Source: Aeromicrobium terrae | GTDB taxonomy: Bacteria > Actinomycetota > Actinomycetes > Propionibacteriales > Nocardioidaceae | Assembly (NCBI RefSeq): GCF_008039565.1 | Contig: NZ_VDUX01000007.1 | Span: 62,001-126,000 of the forward strand | DNA: 64,000 nucleotides | Reading direction: 5' to 3' | Shown: piece by piece, positions 1 to 10,019 of the stretch | Numbering within the stretch: the stretch's first letter is position 1 | Layout: each line of letters starts with the position of its first letter | Translations under genes and position numbers: made by a program | Notes under the pieces: generated by a model | Told to the model about the DNA's origin: nothing | The model's input: only the letters and a program-made list of their open reading frames with translations | Databases searched by the model: none

Positions 1-1
1 C

Positions 2-367
2 GAGCCGTTCTACGACGGCCTCACCTTCCACCGGGTCATCTCCAACTTCATGCTGCAGGGCGGCTGTCCGCTCGGCACCGGCACCGGCGGCCCCGGCTAC
101 CAGTTCGAGGACGAGTTCCACCCCGACCTGCGCTTCGACCGCCCGTACCTGCTCGCGATGGCCAACGCCGGCCCCGGCACCAACGGCTCGCAGTTCTTCA
201 TCACGGTCGTGCCCACCGACTGGCTGAACCGCAAGCACACGATCTTCGGCGAGGTGGTCGACGAGGCCAGCCGCAAGGTCGTCGACGAGATCGCCGCCAC
301 CCCCACCGACGGCTTCGACCGTCCGGTGGAGCCCGTGACCATCTCCAAGGTCACGATCAACCGGTAG
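2..367 (+). CDS. ppiA: Peptidyl-prolyl cis-trans isomerase, cyclophilin type (5' partial)
   Basis: Cyclophilins catalyse cis-trans isomerisation of Xaa-Pro bonds during protein folding. Only the C-terminal 121 codons are present; the reading frame is open to base 2, so the start lies upstream of the window. The visible part carries the active-site strip: FHRVI, then FMLQGG, then [15 protein letters not shown], which are the arginine, glutamine and phenylalanine segments of the cyclophilin pocket. It ends seven bases before the rhomboid gene start and is probably cotranscribed with it. Cyclophilin next to rhomboid and crgA matches the gene order near the replication origin of many actinobacteria. 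Identity is secure; the N-terminus, and whether it is cytoplasmic or secreted, cannot be judged. Confidence 0.95.
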   Translation, partial: EPFYDGLTFHRVISNFMLQGGCPLGTGTGGPGYQFEDEFHPDLRFDRPYLLAMANAGPGTNGSQFFITVVPTDWLNRKHTIFGEVVDEASRKVVDEIAATPTDGFDRPVEPVTISKVTINR

Positions 368-374
368 CTCTGAG

Positions 375-1238
375 GTGTCCGAGTCCTCGTCGGTCGAGCA
401 GCGCTGCTACCGGCACCCCGACCGCGAGGCCTACATCCGTTGCCAGCGGTGTGAGCGGCTGATCTGCCCCGACTGCATGCGCGACGCGTCCGTCGGGTTC
501 CAGTGCCCGTCGTGCATCGCCGAGGGCGCCAATTCCGTCCGCACCCCGCGCACGATCGCCGGCGGCATCGTGTCGGCACGGCCCGGTGTCGCGACGTTCA
601 CGATCATCGGCGTCAACGTCGTCGTGTTCCTGCTGACCCTGGCGTGGGGCGGCACGCGCGGCACCCTGTTCGACGGCGGGGCGATGATCGCCCAGACCGC
701 GCAGGACGCCTCGGGCAACGTGCTGACGGGTGTCTCCGACGGTGGCTACTGGCGGCTGCTCACCGCGGCGTTCCTGCACAGTGGCGCCGGCCACCTGATC
801 TTCAACATGTTCACGCTGGTGCTGTTCGGCCCGATGGTCGAGCAGATCCTCGGCGTCCGGAGGTTCGTGGCCGCCTACCTCACCACGGCCATCGGCTCGT
901 CGGTCTTCGTGTACTGGCTGTCGCCGCCGTTGACCCCGACCATCGGCGCGTCCGGCGCGGTCTTCGGCGTCCTCGGCCTGACCCTCGTGCTGCTGATCCG
1001 CACCGGCAACGACCTGCGCGGCCTGCTCGTGCTGCTCGCGATCAACGCCTTCTACAGCCTCCGGCCCGGCATCAGCTGGGAGGGCCACCTCGGCGGCTTC
1101 GTCGTCGGCGTCGTCCTGGGCGCGGTCCTCGCCTACGCCCCGCGCGAGAACCGCACGACCTGGCAGGTCGGCGGCTTCGTCGTGGTCTGGGTGGCGATGC
1201 TCATCGCCGTGCTCCTCCGCACCGCTCAGCTGTCATGA
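375..1238 (+). CDS. Rhomboid family intramembrane serine protease with N-terminal zinc finger
   Basis: Predicted membrane protease of 287 aa. Residues 11-47 form a cysteine/histidine cluster (C11, H14, C23, C26, C31, C34, C44, C47) resembling a B-box-like zinc finger, common on actinobacterial rhomboids. The membrane domain has the family signatures: GHLIFNMF (H140), the nucleophile motif GASGAVFG (S193) and the catalytic histidine in WEGHLGG (H238). Start is GTG seven bases after the cyclophilin stop, so the two are likely one operon. Substrate is unknown. Position next to the CrgA/PknB division cluster is conserved in relatives, suggesting but not proving an envelope role. Confidence 0.93.
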   Translation: MSESSSVEQRCYRHPDREAYIRCQRCERLICPDCMRDASVGFQCPSCIAEGANSVRTPRTIAGGIVSARPGVATFTIIGVNVVVFLLTLAWGGTRGTLFDGGAMIAQTAQDASGNVLTGVSDGGYWRLLTAAFLHSGAGHLIFNMFTLVLFGPMVEQILGVRRFVAAYLTTAIGSSVFVYWLSPPLTPTIGASGAVFGVLGLTLVLLIRTGNDLRGLLVLLAINAFYSLRPGISWEGHLGGFVVGVVLGAVLAYAPRENRTTWQVGGFVVVWVAMLIAVLLRTAQLS

Positions 1239-1242
1239 CCTG

Positions 1243-1300
1243 GGTAATCACACGGCTGTAGTTATCCCCCGATGTGTACACACTTGTGGAAAAGTGGATT
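1243..1300. other. AT-richer pocket with DnaA-box-like 9-mers
   Basis: Between the convergent rhomboid and crgA genes lies a locally AT-richer stretch. It contains TTATCCCCC (1262-1270), the palindrome TGTGTACACA (1273-1282) and, on the minus strand, TTTTCCACA (1285-1293), one mismatch from the DnaA box TTATCCACA. The cyclophilin-CrgA-PknB region is near oriC in many actinobacteria, so DnaA binding is plausible. No dnaA or dnaN is in the window and only one good box is seen, so this is not called an origin. Confidence 0.35.
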
Positions 1301-1333
1301 GCTCGACCTCGCAAGCACGCGTCGTCACGATAG

Positions 1334-1387
1334 GGCGGGACGAAGTCCCGCCGGAGAGCCGCTGTGGTGCGCTCTGGCGCGCCACAG
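1334..1387. terminator. Two adjacent hairpins between convergent genes
   Basis: A perfect 8-bp stem with a GAA loop (GGCGGGAC/GTCCCGCC, 1334-1352) is followed by CTGTGG/CCACAG with an inner GCGC/GCGC stem (1362-1387). They sit between the 3' ends of the rhomboid gene and crgA and have no U-tract on either strand, typical of high-GC factor-assisted terminators. The second could instead be a dispersed palindromic repeat. Confidence 0.5.
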
Positions 1388-1415
1388 CTTTGAGCGCCGA
1401 GGAACGAGGCGCGGG

Positions 1416-1883
1416 CTATTCCCATTTCATAGCGAACCCGAAGGCCGCCATGATGAAGCCCATCCCGATGACGATGTTCCACTGGCCCAGGTCGCTGTAG
1501 ACCGGGATGTCGGTGTCGGTGCCGTTGATGACGTAGAAGACGACGATCCACACCAGGCCGATGACGGCCGAGGCGATCATCGCGGGACCGGCCCAGCGGT
1601 TGCCGACCTTCTGCGGGCCGCCGGGCGGAGGCTCGGGACGCGTCCGGTCGGCCACGGTCATGGCGAGGAAGCCGAGGACCGCGGCGATGGCGTAGTTCCA
1701 CTTGCCGAGGTCGAAGAGCCCGGGGATCTCGCCGACGCCGGGGAAGTCGTTGTCGGTGGTGGCGAACACGGTGCCGACCACCCAGGCGATGCCGGCCAGC
1801 AGCAGCACGATGGCGAGCGGGTGCTTCCAGCCGCCACCCGTCTTGGGCGCGTCCAGCTTCCGCCTGGTCTTGTTCTTCGCCAC
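1416..1883 (-). CDS. crgA: Cell division protein CrgA, internally duplicated (155 aa)
   Basis: CrgA is a small two-helix membrane protein that recruits FtsI/PBP and other divisome parts at the septum. Usual length is about 85-95 aa; this one has 155 aa and appears to hold two copies of the family core. Unit 1 (about residues 20-80) has a helix at 23-41, then DLGKWNYAI (58-66) starting a second helix. Unit 2 (about 95-155) has a helix at 99-118, then DLGQWNIVI (131-139) and the CrgA-like ending FAMKWE. The N-terminus MAKNKTRRK is the normal positively charged CrgA start. Divergent from the DUF881 gene, the usual neighbour. Start is the ATG at 1883. Confidence 0.85.
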   Translation of the reverse strand: MAKNKTRRKLDAPKTGGGWKHPLAIVLLLAGIAWVVGTVFATTDNDFPGVGEIPGLFDLGKWNYAIAAVLGFLAMTVADRTRPEPPPGGPQKVGNRWAGPAMIASAVIGLVWIVVFYVINGTDTDIPVYSDLGQWNIVIGMGFIMAAFGFAMKWE

Positions 1884-1957
1884 GATGACCTCTCACACGT
1901 TCGGGGCTGAGTTTTCCGGGCTAGCCTAGACCGGGTCGCGAACGAGAGGTGGGGCGC

Positions 1958-2694
1958 ATGGCGTTGCCGGGGTCCCACGCGCGCGTGCGCTGGCCGTTGT
2001 CGGTCCTGGTGGTGTGTGCGCTCGCCGGCGGCCTGTTCGCTGCCGCGTCGGTCACGTCGGAGGGCACCGACCTGCGTCCGGCCGGTGGCGACGTCGGGTC
2101 CCTGCTGAAGGAGCGGGCCGCGCGGGTGGAGCGGGGGCGCGCCGAGGCGCGGTCGCTGCAGGCCGACATCGACGCGCTCTCCAAGCGCGAGACCGGCGGA
2201 TCCCTCGACAAGCTCCTCGACCGGGTGGCCAGTCTCCAGCAGGCCACGGGGCTCACGGCGGTCAAGGGCCCGGGCGTGCGCGTCACCCTCACCGACGCCC
2301 CGCGCTCCGTCGACGTGCCGGGCCTCGACCCGAACGTGCTCGTCGTGCACCAGCAGGACATCCAGGCGTTCGTGAACGCCCTGTGGTCCGGCGGCGCCGA
2401 GGCGCTGACGCTGCAGGGCCAGCGGCTGATCTCCACCACGGGCATCAAGTGCGTCGGCAACACGGTGGTGCTCGACGGCGTGCCCTACTCGCCGCCCTAC
2501 GTCATCGAGGCGATCGGCGACGTCGGGTCGATGAACGCGGCGCTCCAGACGTCGCCGGAGGTCATCACATATCGCGAGTACGTGGACCGGTACCAGCTGG
2601 GCCTCGAGGTCGAGACCGTGGACGGCATGAAGGCGCCGGCCTACGCGGGCACCGTCAGCCTGTCGTACGCCACGGCGCTCGACCCGGACGAGTC

Positions 2695-2698
<4 letters not shown>
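1958..2698 (+). CDS. DUF881 family membrane-anchored protein
   Basis: A 246-aa protein with an N-terminal membrane helix or signal anchor (LSVLVVCALAGGLFAAASV) followed by a coiled-coil-like stretch (residues 45-90) and the DUF881 fold, with motifs ALTLQGQRL and VLDGVPYSPPYVIEAIGD. DUF881 genes sit beside crgA throughout actinobacteria and are presumed cell-envelope proteins; biochemical function is unknown. ATG at 1958 is chosen over GTG 1949 because GAGAGG lies at 1944-1949 with an 8-base spacer. A -10-like TAGCCT is at 1922-1927. Its stop overlaps the pknB stop on the other strand. Confidence 0.85.
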
Positions 2699-4428
<1,730 letters not shown>

Positions 4429-4480
4429 GGTCTCAGTCTCCCAAAGGGTTGTGGATCACGGTTCAGGGCTGTTCGTGGGG

Positions 4481-5953
4481 TCATTTCCCGAGCACCGCCT
4501 CGATGACGGAGCGGGCGATCGGTCCGGCGAGCCGGCCGCCGGCGATCTCGTCGCGCGCTGTGTTGCTCGACTCGACCACGACGGCCACGGCCACCTTGGG
4601 GTTGTCGGCCGGCGCGAGGGCGACGAACCAGGCGTACGGGGGCCGGTCGGCCGTGGACTGGGCGGTGCCGGTCTTGGCGCCGACCTTCACGCCCGGGATG
4701 CGGGCCGACGTGGCGGTGCCGCGCTCGACGGTGCTGACCATCATGTCGCGGAGCTGGGCGGCGTTGCCGGACGACATCGCCTGGCTGAGCCGCTCCGGCT
4801 CGGTCTGGTCGAGCACGCGCAGGTTGGGCGACCGGACCGTCTTCACGACGTAGGGACGCATCACGTCGCCGTCGTTGCCGATGCCGGCCGCGACCATCGC
4901 CATCTGCAGCGGCGTGGCCGCCACCTCGAACTGGCCGATGCCGGACTGCGCCAGCTGCGGCCCGGCGATGTCCGTTCCCTCGGTGGTGAACCGGCTCGGG
5001 TTGGCGGCGATGCCGGCGAGCGGGTCGGTGCCGAAGCCGAACTTCCGGGCCTGTGCCGCGAGCTTGTCCTGGCCGAGCTTGAGGGCGAGGCCGCCGAAGG
5101 CGACGTTGCAGGAGACGTTGAGCGCCTGCTCGAACGTGATGCGGTCGCCGCCGCAGTTGCTGCCGTTCTCGTTGACGAGCTTGTACGTGATGCCGCCCTT
5201 GAACCCGAGGGTGCGGCCGGCCTTGATCTTGTCGCTCGGGTCGAGGTCGAGGTCCTCCAGCGCGGCCGCGGCGGTGACCAGCTTGAACGTCGAACCCGGC
5301 GGCAGGATCTGCTGCGTGCCGCGGTTCAGCATCGGCTGGTCCTTGTCCTTGCGGAGGTCGTCCCAGGCCTTCTGCACCTTGCTGAAGTCGTGGGCGGCGA
5401 GCCGGTTGGGGTCGTACGACGGCTGCGTGACCATCGCCAGCACGGCACCGGTGCTGGGATCGAGCGCGACGACGGCGCCCTTGGTGTCCTTGCCGAGGTC
5501 GGCGAGCCCGGCGGCGGCGGTCTTCTGCGCGAACGGGTCGATGGTGAGCTCGACGCTGCCGCCCTTGGGCTGCTTGTTGGACAGCAGGTCGACGACGCGG
5601 TTCACGAACAACCGGTTGTCGCTGCCGGACAGCACGGAGTTCTGTGCGTTCTCCAGCGCGCTGCGCCCGAAGATGTAGGAGAAGTAGCCGGTGAGCGGGG
5701 CGTAGAGCTTCGCGTTCGGGTAGCGCCGCTGGTACTTGTACTGGTCGTCGCTCTTGACGCTCTCGGCGACGGGGTCGCCCTTCACGAGGATGGCGCCGCG
5801 GTCGCGCGAGAACTCCTCGTTGATGACGCGCTTGTTGCCGTTCTTGGCGTTCAGGCTGTCGGCCTCGACGAACTGCACGTAGTTCACGTTGGCGAGCAGC
5901 GCCACGAACATCACGAGGCAGGCGATGGCGAGGGCGCGGATGGGGCGGTTCAC
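4481..5953 (-). CDS. pbpA: Penicillin-binding protein PbpA (transpeptidase)
   Basis: Class B PBP of 490 aa that cross-links peptidoglycan with its partner SEDS glycosyltransferase. One N-terminal membrane helix (RALAIACLVMFVALLANV) is followed by the PBP dimerisation region and the transpeptidase domain: SxxK motif STFK with nucleophile S221 and K224, and the KTG motif AKTGTAQS with K427. The GTG start overlaps the rodA stop by GTGA. This reading is chosen over a much longer open frame because it gives the family's exact N-terminus. Probable regulation is by phosphorylation from PknB in the same operon. Confidence 0.96.
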   Translation of the reverse strand: MNRPIRALAIACLVMFVALLANVNYVQFVEADSLNAKNGNKRVINEEFSRDRGAILVKGDPVAESVKSDDQYKYQRRYPNAKLYAPLTGYFSYIFGRSALENAQNSVLSGSDNRLFVNRVVDLLSNKQPKGGSVELTIDPFAQKTAAAGLADLGKDTKGAVVALDPSTGAVLAMVTQPSYDPNRLAAHDFSKVQKAWDDLRKDKDQPMLNRGTQQILPPGSTFKLVTAAAALEDLDLDPSDKIKAGRTLGFKGGITYKLVNENGSNCGGDRITFEQALNVSCNVAFGGLALKLGQDKLAAQARKFGFGTDPLAGIAANPSRFTTEGTDIAGPQLAQSGIGQFEVAATPLQMAMVAAGIGNDGDVMRPYVVKTVRSPNLRVLDQTEPERLSQAMSSGNAAQLRDMMVSTVERGTATSARIPGVKVGAKTGTAQSTADRPPYAWFVALAPADNPKVAVAVVVESSNTARDEIAGGRLAGPIARSVIEAVLGK

Positions 5954-7326
5954 GACATCTTCACCACCTGCGTCTCCTCGTCGTGCTCGAACGTGGAGAT
6001 CTCGGGGGCGGGACGACGCGTCTGGTCGCTGATGCGGAGCAGGAGCGCGATGATGGCCCAGTTCATCAGCACCGACGACCCGCCCTGCGCCATGAACGGC
6101 GTGGTGAGGCCGGTGAGCGGGATGAGCCGGGTGACGCCGCCGATGACGACGAACACCTGCAGGGCGAACGAGAACGCGAGGCCGGCGGCGAGCAGCTTGC
6201 CGAACGCGTCGCGGCAGGTGAGCGCGATGCGGAGGCCGCGCTCGACGATGAGTCCGTAGATCACCAGGATGGCCATCAGGCCGGTGAGTCCGAGCTCCTC
6301 GCCCATGGACGCGGCGATGAAGTCGGAGAACGAGTACGGCGTCAGCTGCGGACTGCCCTGCCCGAGACCGCGGCCGAGGATGCCGCCGTGCGCGAGCCCG
6401 AACAGGCCGTTGATGATCTGGCCGTTGCGGTCGGGGTCGCCGAACGGGTCGAGCCAGGCGTCGAAGCGCACCTGGACGTGCGAGAACGCGAGGTAGCCGA
6501 ACCACGCGCCCGCGGCGAACAGGCCGGCACCGACGACGAGCCACCCGGGCCGCTCGGTGGCGACGTAGAGCATGACGACGAACAGGCCGAAGAAGAGGAG
6601 CGACGAGCCGAGGTCGCGCTGGAACACGAGGATGCCGACGCTGACCAGCCAGCCCGCGAGGATCGGGCCCAGGTCGCGGCCGCGGGGCAGGTCGACGCCC
6701 AGCACGCGGCGGCCGGCCAGCGCGAGCGCGTCGCGCTTCACCACGAGGTAGCCGGCGAAGAAGATGGCCAGGCAGATCTTGGCCGCCTCACCGGGCTGGA
6801 AGCTGAACGGGCCGAAGTTGACCCAGATGCGGGCGCCGTTGATGGTGCGACCGACGACCGGCAGCAGGGGGAGGGTCAGCAGCGCGATGGCGGCGAACCC
6901 GAACGTGTAGGTGAGCGCCTGCAGGCGGCGGTGGTCGCGGATGACGACGAGCACCACCGCGAACGCGCCGATGCCGAGCAAGGTCCAGATCAGCTGGGAG
7001 TTCGCGAACTGCTGGCGGTTCGCGTCGATCTCGGTGCGGCCGAGGTCGAGCCGGTAGATCATCGCCAGGCCGAGCCCGTTGAGCGCGAGCACCAGCGGCA
7101 GGAGCACCGGGTCGGCGTACGGGGCGACCCGACGCACCAGCATGTGCGCGATGACGGCGAAGGCGATGAGCGCGACGGCGAGCTTCACGACGCCGGCCGG
7201 GATGCTGCCCTTCACGCCGAGGCCCACGGCGCAGTACGCGGCGATGCCGATGAGCACCGCGAGGATGGTCAGGAAGAACTCGGCGCCGCGGCGCTTGCGG
7301 GGTACCCAGGTGGGCTGGGCGGTCAT
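5950..7326 (-). CDS. rodA: FtsW/RodA/SpoVE family peptidoglycan glycosyltransferase
   Basis: SEDS-family lipid II polymerase, 458 aa with about ten membrane helices, working with the adjacent PbpA in wall elongation. Family signatures visible include NGLGLAMIYRLDLG, GARIWVNFGPFSFQPGEAAKI, and the C-terminal IPLTGLTTPFMAQGGSS. ATG at 7326 overlaps the pstP stop by ATGA, and its own stop overlaps the pbpA start, indicating translational coupling. In this conserved cluster the gene is called rodA in mycobacteria and often ftsW in automatic annotation; RodA is favoured because of the PbpA pairing. Confidence 0.95.
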   Translation of the reverse strand: MTAQPTWVPRKRRGAEFFLTILAVLIGIAAYCAVGLGVKGSIPAGVVKLAVALIAFAVIAHMLVRRVAPYADPVLLPLVLALNGLGLAMIYRLDLGRTEIDANRQQFANSQLIWTLLGIGAFAVVLVVIRDHRRLQALTYTFGFAAIALLTLPLLPVVGRTINGARIWVNFGPFSFQPGEAAKICLAIFFAGYLVVKRDALALAGRRVLGVDLPRGRDLGPILAGWLVSVGILVFQRDLGSSLLFFGLFVVMLYVATERPGWLVVGAGLFAAGAWFGYLAFSHVQVRFDAWLDPFGDPDRNGQIINGLFGLAHGGILGRGLGQGSPQLTPYSFSDFIAASMGEELGLTGLMAILVIYGLIVERGLRIALTCRDAFGKLLAAGLAFSFALQVFVVIGGVTRLIPLTGLTTPFMAQGGSSVLMNWAIIALLLRISDQTRRPAPEISTFEHDEETQVVKMS

Positions 7327-8585
7327 GACTTCTTCTTCGTCGGCGACGCGGACGGCGAGGGCGACGGTGACGGCGAGGGCTTGGGCGTGGCGAGCTGCTG
7401 GAGGTCGTTGACGATCGTGGTGGCGTCGTCGCGGCTGGACGCCTCGATGCCCTCGCGCACCTGCTTCTGCAGGTAGCCGGGCAGCGTGTCGACGGAGACG
7501 TCGGTGACGGCGTCGACGTGCTTGAGCGTGATGCCCGGCAGGTCGGCCTCGACACCCTTGTAGATGGTGACCTTGCCGTCGTGCGCGGCGACGAAGTACT
7601 GGTCCTGGCTCCAGCTGTACGCGTAGACGCCGGCCACGACGAGGGCCCCGATGATCACCACGATCGCCAGGATCCGCCGGAACCACCGCATCCGGCCGGG
7701 CGGCCGGGGGGCGTAGCGCAGCTCCTCGGGATCGACGGCGAGGTGCTGGCCCTCGGTGCCGTGCCCGGCCTCGTGACCCGTGCGCCCGCGCGGGCCACCC
7801 GCCGCCGCGCCGACGAGCTGGGGCCGGCCGTCGGAGGAGGAGAGGTGCTCGTCCGGGTCCTCGCTCGCGTCGACGAGCTCGCCGATGACGACGGTGACGT
7901 TGTCGTAGCCGCCGGCCTCGAGCGCGAGCCGGACGAGCTCGGTGGCGGCCATGTCGATGGTCTCGGCCGCCAGGGCCTCGGCGATGACGTCGTCCTCGAC
8001 CATGTCGCTGAGGCCGTCGCTGCAGAGCAGGAACCGGTCGCCGAGCCGGCCCTCGACGTAGTCGAGGTCGGGGGCGTTGTCGTCGCGGCCGAGCAGCACG
8101 CGGCGCAGGAGCGAGCGGTGCGGGTGGATCCGCGCCTCCTCCTTGGTGAGCTTGCCCTCCTCGACGAGGCTCTGCACGAACGTGTGGTCGGTGCTGACCT
8201 GCGTCAGCTCGCCGTCGCGCAGGAGGTACGCGCGGGAGTCGCCGATGTGCGCCCGGGCGAACCGGTGGCCGTCCCACAGCATCGCCTCGAGCGTGGTGCC
8301 CATGCCCTCGACGGCCGGGTCGTCGACGATCAGCTCGCCGAGCCGGTCGTTGGCCGCCTGGACGGCGGTGCCGAGCGCCTGGAGCGGGTCGACGTCGCTG
8401 AGGTCGCGGTCGAGCTCGCGGATGACGTTCATGACCGAGGCGGACGCGAGGTCACCGGCGGCCGCTCCGCCCATGCCGTCGGCGATGGCGATCAGCCGGT
8501 CGCTCGCGTAGCCGGAGTCCTGGTTGGTCGACCGGCGCAGACCGGTGTCGGTGAGCGCGACGTATCGAAGTTTCAGTGAGGTCAT
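7323..8585 (-). CDS. pstP: PP2C-family serine/threonine phosphatase PstP
   Basis: Membrane-anchored Mn-dependent phosphatase (420 aa) that reverses PknA/PknB phosphorylation. The cytoplasmic PP2C domain (about 1-240) shows metal-binding motifs IADGMGG, HIGDSRAYL, LLCSDGLSDM and GGYDNVTVV. After a charged linker comes one transmembrane helix (about 300-322) and a short extracellular tail that is rich in Ser/Pro at its C-terminus. The ATG lies close after fhaB. As the only PP2C gene beside pknB, it is very likely the cognate phosphatase. Confidence 0.95.
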   Translation of the reverse strand: MTSLKLRYVALTDTGLRRSTNQDSGYASDRLIAIADGMGGAAAGDLASASVMNVIRELDRDLSDVDPLQALGTAVQAANDRLGELIVDDPAVEGMGTTLEAMLWDGHRFARAHIGDSRAYLLRDGELTQVSTDHTFVQSLVEEGKLTKEEARIHPHRSLLRRVLLGRDDNAPDLDYVEGRLGDRFLLCSDGLSDMVEDDVIAEALAAETIDMAATELVRLALEAGGYDNVTVVIGELVDASEDPDEHLSSSDGRPQLVGAAAGGPRGRTGHEAGHGTEGQHLAVDPEELRYAPRPPGRMRWFRRILAIVVIIGALVVAGVYAYSWSQDQYFVAAHDGKVTIYKGVEADLPGITLKHVDAVTDVSVDTLPGYLQKQVREGIEASSRDDATTIVNDLQQLATPKPSPSPSPSPSASPTKKKS

Positions 8586-8588
8586 CGC

Positions 8589-9074
8589 TTACTTCCGCAG
8601 CTCGACGATCGTCTTGCCGAGACGGACCTGGATGCCCAGGCCCACCGCGACCGGCGACGTGATGCGCTGGCTGCCGAGGTAGGTGCCGTTGGTGGAGCCG
8701 AGATCTTCCACGAACCACTGCTCACCGTTGCTGGCGAACCGCGCGTGTCGGGTGGAGACGTAGTCGTCGTCGAGCCGGATGGTGGCGTCGGTGCCGCGGC
8801 CCAGCAGGATCGGGTCCTCGCCGAGCGGCACGCTCTGTCCACTGTTGGGCCCGCCGACGATCTGCAGCTTGGTGGGCACGCCGCGGGACGGCTTGCGCTG
8901 CTTCTGGCGGGGCTTGGCCGGCTGCTTCTTGGGCTTCGCCTGCGGCCGGCCGGCCGGGGCCGGTGCCTTGGTGCCGAAGATGTCCGAGCGGATGACCGAG
9001 ATGGCCGAGAGCACGAACAGCCAGAGCACGGCGAGGAAGCCGAGCTTGATGAGGGTGAGGGTGAGCTCGGACAT
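8589..9074 (-). CDS. fhaB: FHA domain protein FhaB (FipA)
   Basis: A 161-aa protein with an N-terminal transmembrane helix (about 8-27), a basic Lys/Pro/Arg linker (about 35-65) and one forkhead-associated domain (about 88-160) showing GRGTDATIRLDD, RHARF and EDLGSTNGTYL. FHA domains bind phosphothreonine; FhaB homologues bind division proteins phosphorylated by PknA/PknB. Its ATG shares one base with the stop of fhaA (TGATG). Identification rests on the domain plus the fixed operon position. Confidence 0.94.
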   Translation of the reverse strand: MSELTLTLIKLGFLAVLWLFVLSAISVIRSDIFGTKAPAPAGRPQAKPKKQPAKPRQKQRKPSRGVPTKLQIVGGPNSGQSVPLGEDPILLGRGTDATIRLDDDYVSTRHARFASNGEQWFVEDLGSTNGTYLGSQRITSPVAVGLGIQVRLGKTIVELRK

Positions 9075-9802
9075 CAGCCGGGCGCCTCCGAGGTGGAGAT
9101 GCGGATCGTGATCACCGTGTTGCCGAGCCGGATCTCCGAGCCGTCGCGGACAGGGGCCTTGTCGACGCGGTGGCCGTTGAGGATGACGCCGTTGGTGGAG
9201 CCGAGGTCCTTCACGGTGACGACGGTGGTGCCGTCGACCTCGTGGACCGAGATCTCGGCGTGCCGGCGGGAGATGCCGGGGTCGTCGATGCGCAGCGCGG
9301 CGTCGGAGCTGCGGCCGATCACGACGCCCGGCGGCGTGAGCGGGTGCTGCATGCCGTTGACCTCGATCACCACGTCCGACGAGCGGATGGCGGTCTCGGT
9401 CATCCGCTGCCCCTCGACCGGGCGGACGGAGGCGTTGGTGCGGCCCTTCACGCGGAAGCGGCCGGTGCCGAGGTCCGGAGCCTCGACGAAGCGGATGGCC
9501 AGCGGCCCGGACAGCGTGTAGTGCTGCTCCTTGACGTGCTCCTCGACCAGCTTCGCGAGCTCGGCGGCCAGGGTGTCGCCGAACTGGGTCAGGCGCTCGT
9601 GGTCCGTCGGGGCGAGCTCGACGGTGAAGTCGTTGGGCACCAGGCGTCGCTCACGGGACAGGATGTGCGCGGAGTTGTCGACCTCGCGCTGGAGGGCGGC
9701 CGCGATCTCCACCGGCTGCACGGCGCTGCGGAACGCGCGCGCGAACGCACCCGTGACGGCGCCCTCGAGCCGCTGCTCGAACCGCTGCAGGACTCCGGCC
9801 AT
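9074..9802 (-). CDS. fhaA: FHA domain protein FhaA, short form
   Basis: A 242-aa protein with an N-terminal DUF3662 domain (about 1-115, starting MAGVLQRFEQRLEGAVTGAF) and a C-terminal FHA domain (about 160-240; GRSSDAALRIDD, RRHAEI, DLGSTNGVILNG). In mycobacteria FhaA is over 500 aa with a long linker and binds the MurJ pseudokinase domain after PknB phosphorylation; here the linker is nearly absent. ATG 9802 is chosen because a GAGGGGG-type ribosome site lies just upstream. It is the first gene of the six-gene minus-strand cluster, whose promoter must lie between 9803 and the tRNA-Leu. Confidence 0.93.
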   Translation of the reverse strand: MAGVLQRFEQRLEGAVTGAFARAFRSAVQPVEIAAALQREVDNSAHILSRERRLVPNDFTVELAPTDHERLTQFGDTLAAELAKLVEEHVKEQHYTLSGPLAIRFVEAPDLGTGRFRVKGRTNASVRPVEGQRMTETAIRSSDVVIEVNGMQHPLTPPGVVIGRSSDAALRIDDPGISRRHAEISVHEVDGTTVVTVKDLGSTNGVILNGHRVDKAPVRDGSEIRLGNTVITIRISTSEAPG

Positions 9803-9927
9803 CGCTTCCACCCCCTCTCCTCGATCGATTCGGCGTCCTTGCGATCGTATCGGCCCTGGCCGAGATGACGACCTGGCGCGGCTGTTAGACTCGTCCTCCG
9901 GTCCTGGAGAACGTTTTCGGGGCCACT

Positions 9928-10013
9928 GCGCGGGTGGCGGAATGGTAGACGCGCTGGCTTCAGGTGCCAGTGTCCGCAAGGGCGTGGGGGTTCGACTCCC
10001 CCCTCGCGCACCA
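9928..10013 (+). tRNA. tRNA-Leu (anticodon CAG)
   Basis: Class II tRNA with the 7-bp acceptor pair GCGCGGG/CTCGCGC (one G-U), long variable arm (TGTCCGCAAGGGCG region), T arm GGGGGTTCGACTCCCCC and encoded CCA at 10011-10013. The anticodon loop places CAG at 9961-9963, decoding CUG. It is divergent from the fhaA operon. Confidence 0.97.
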
Positions 10014-10019
10014 CAGCAG

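Noticed and set aside
1243..1300. Chromosomal replication origin
   Set aside because: A single near-consensus DnaA box and no dnaA/dnaN; kept only as a weak regulatory observation.
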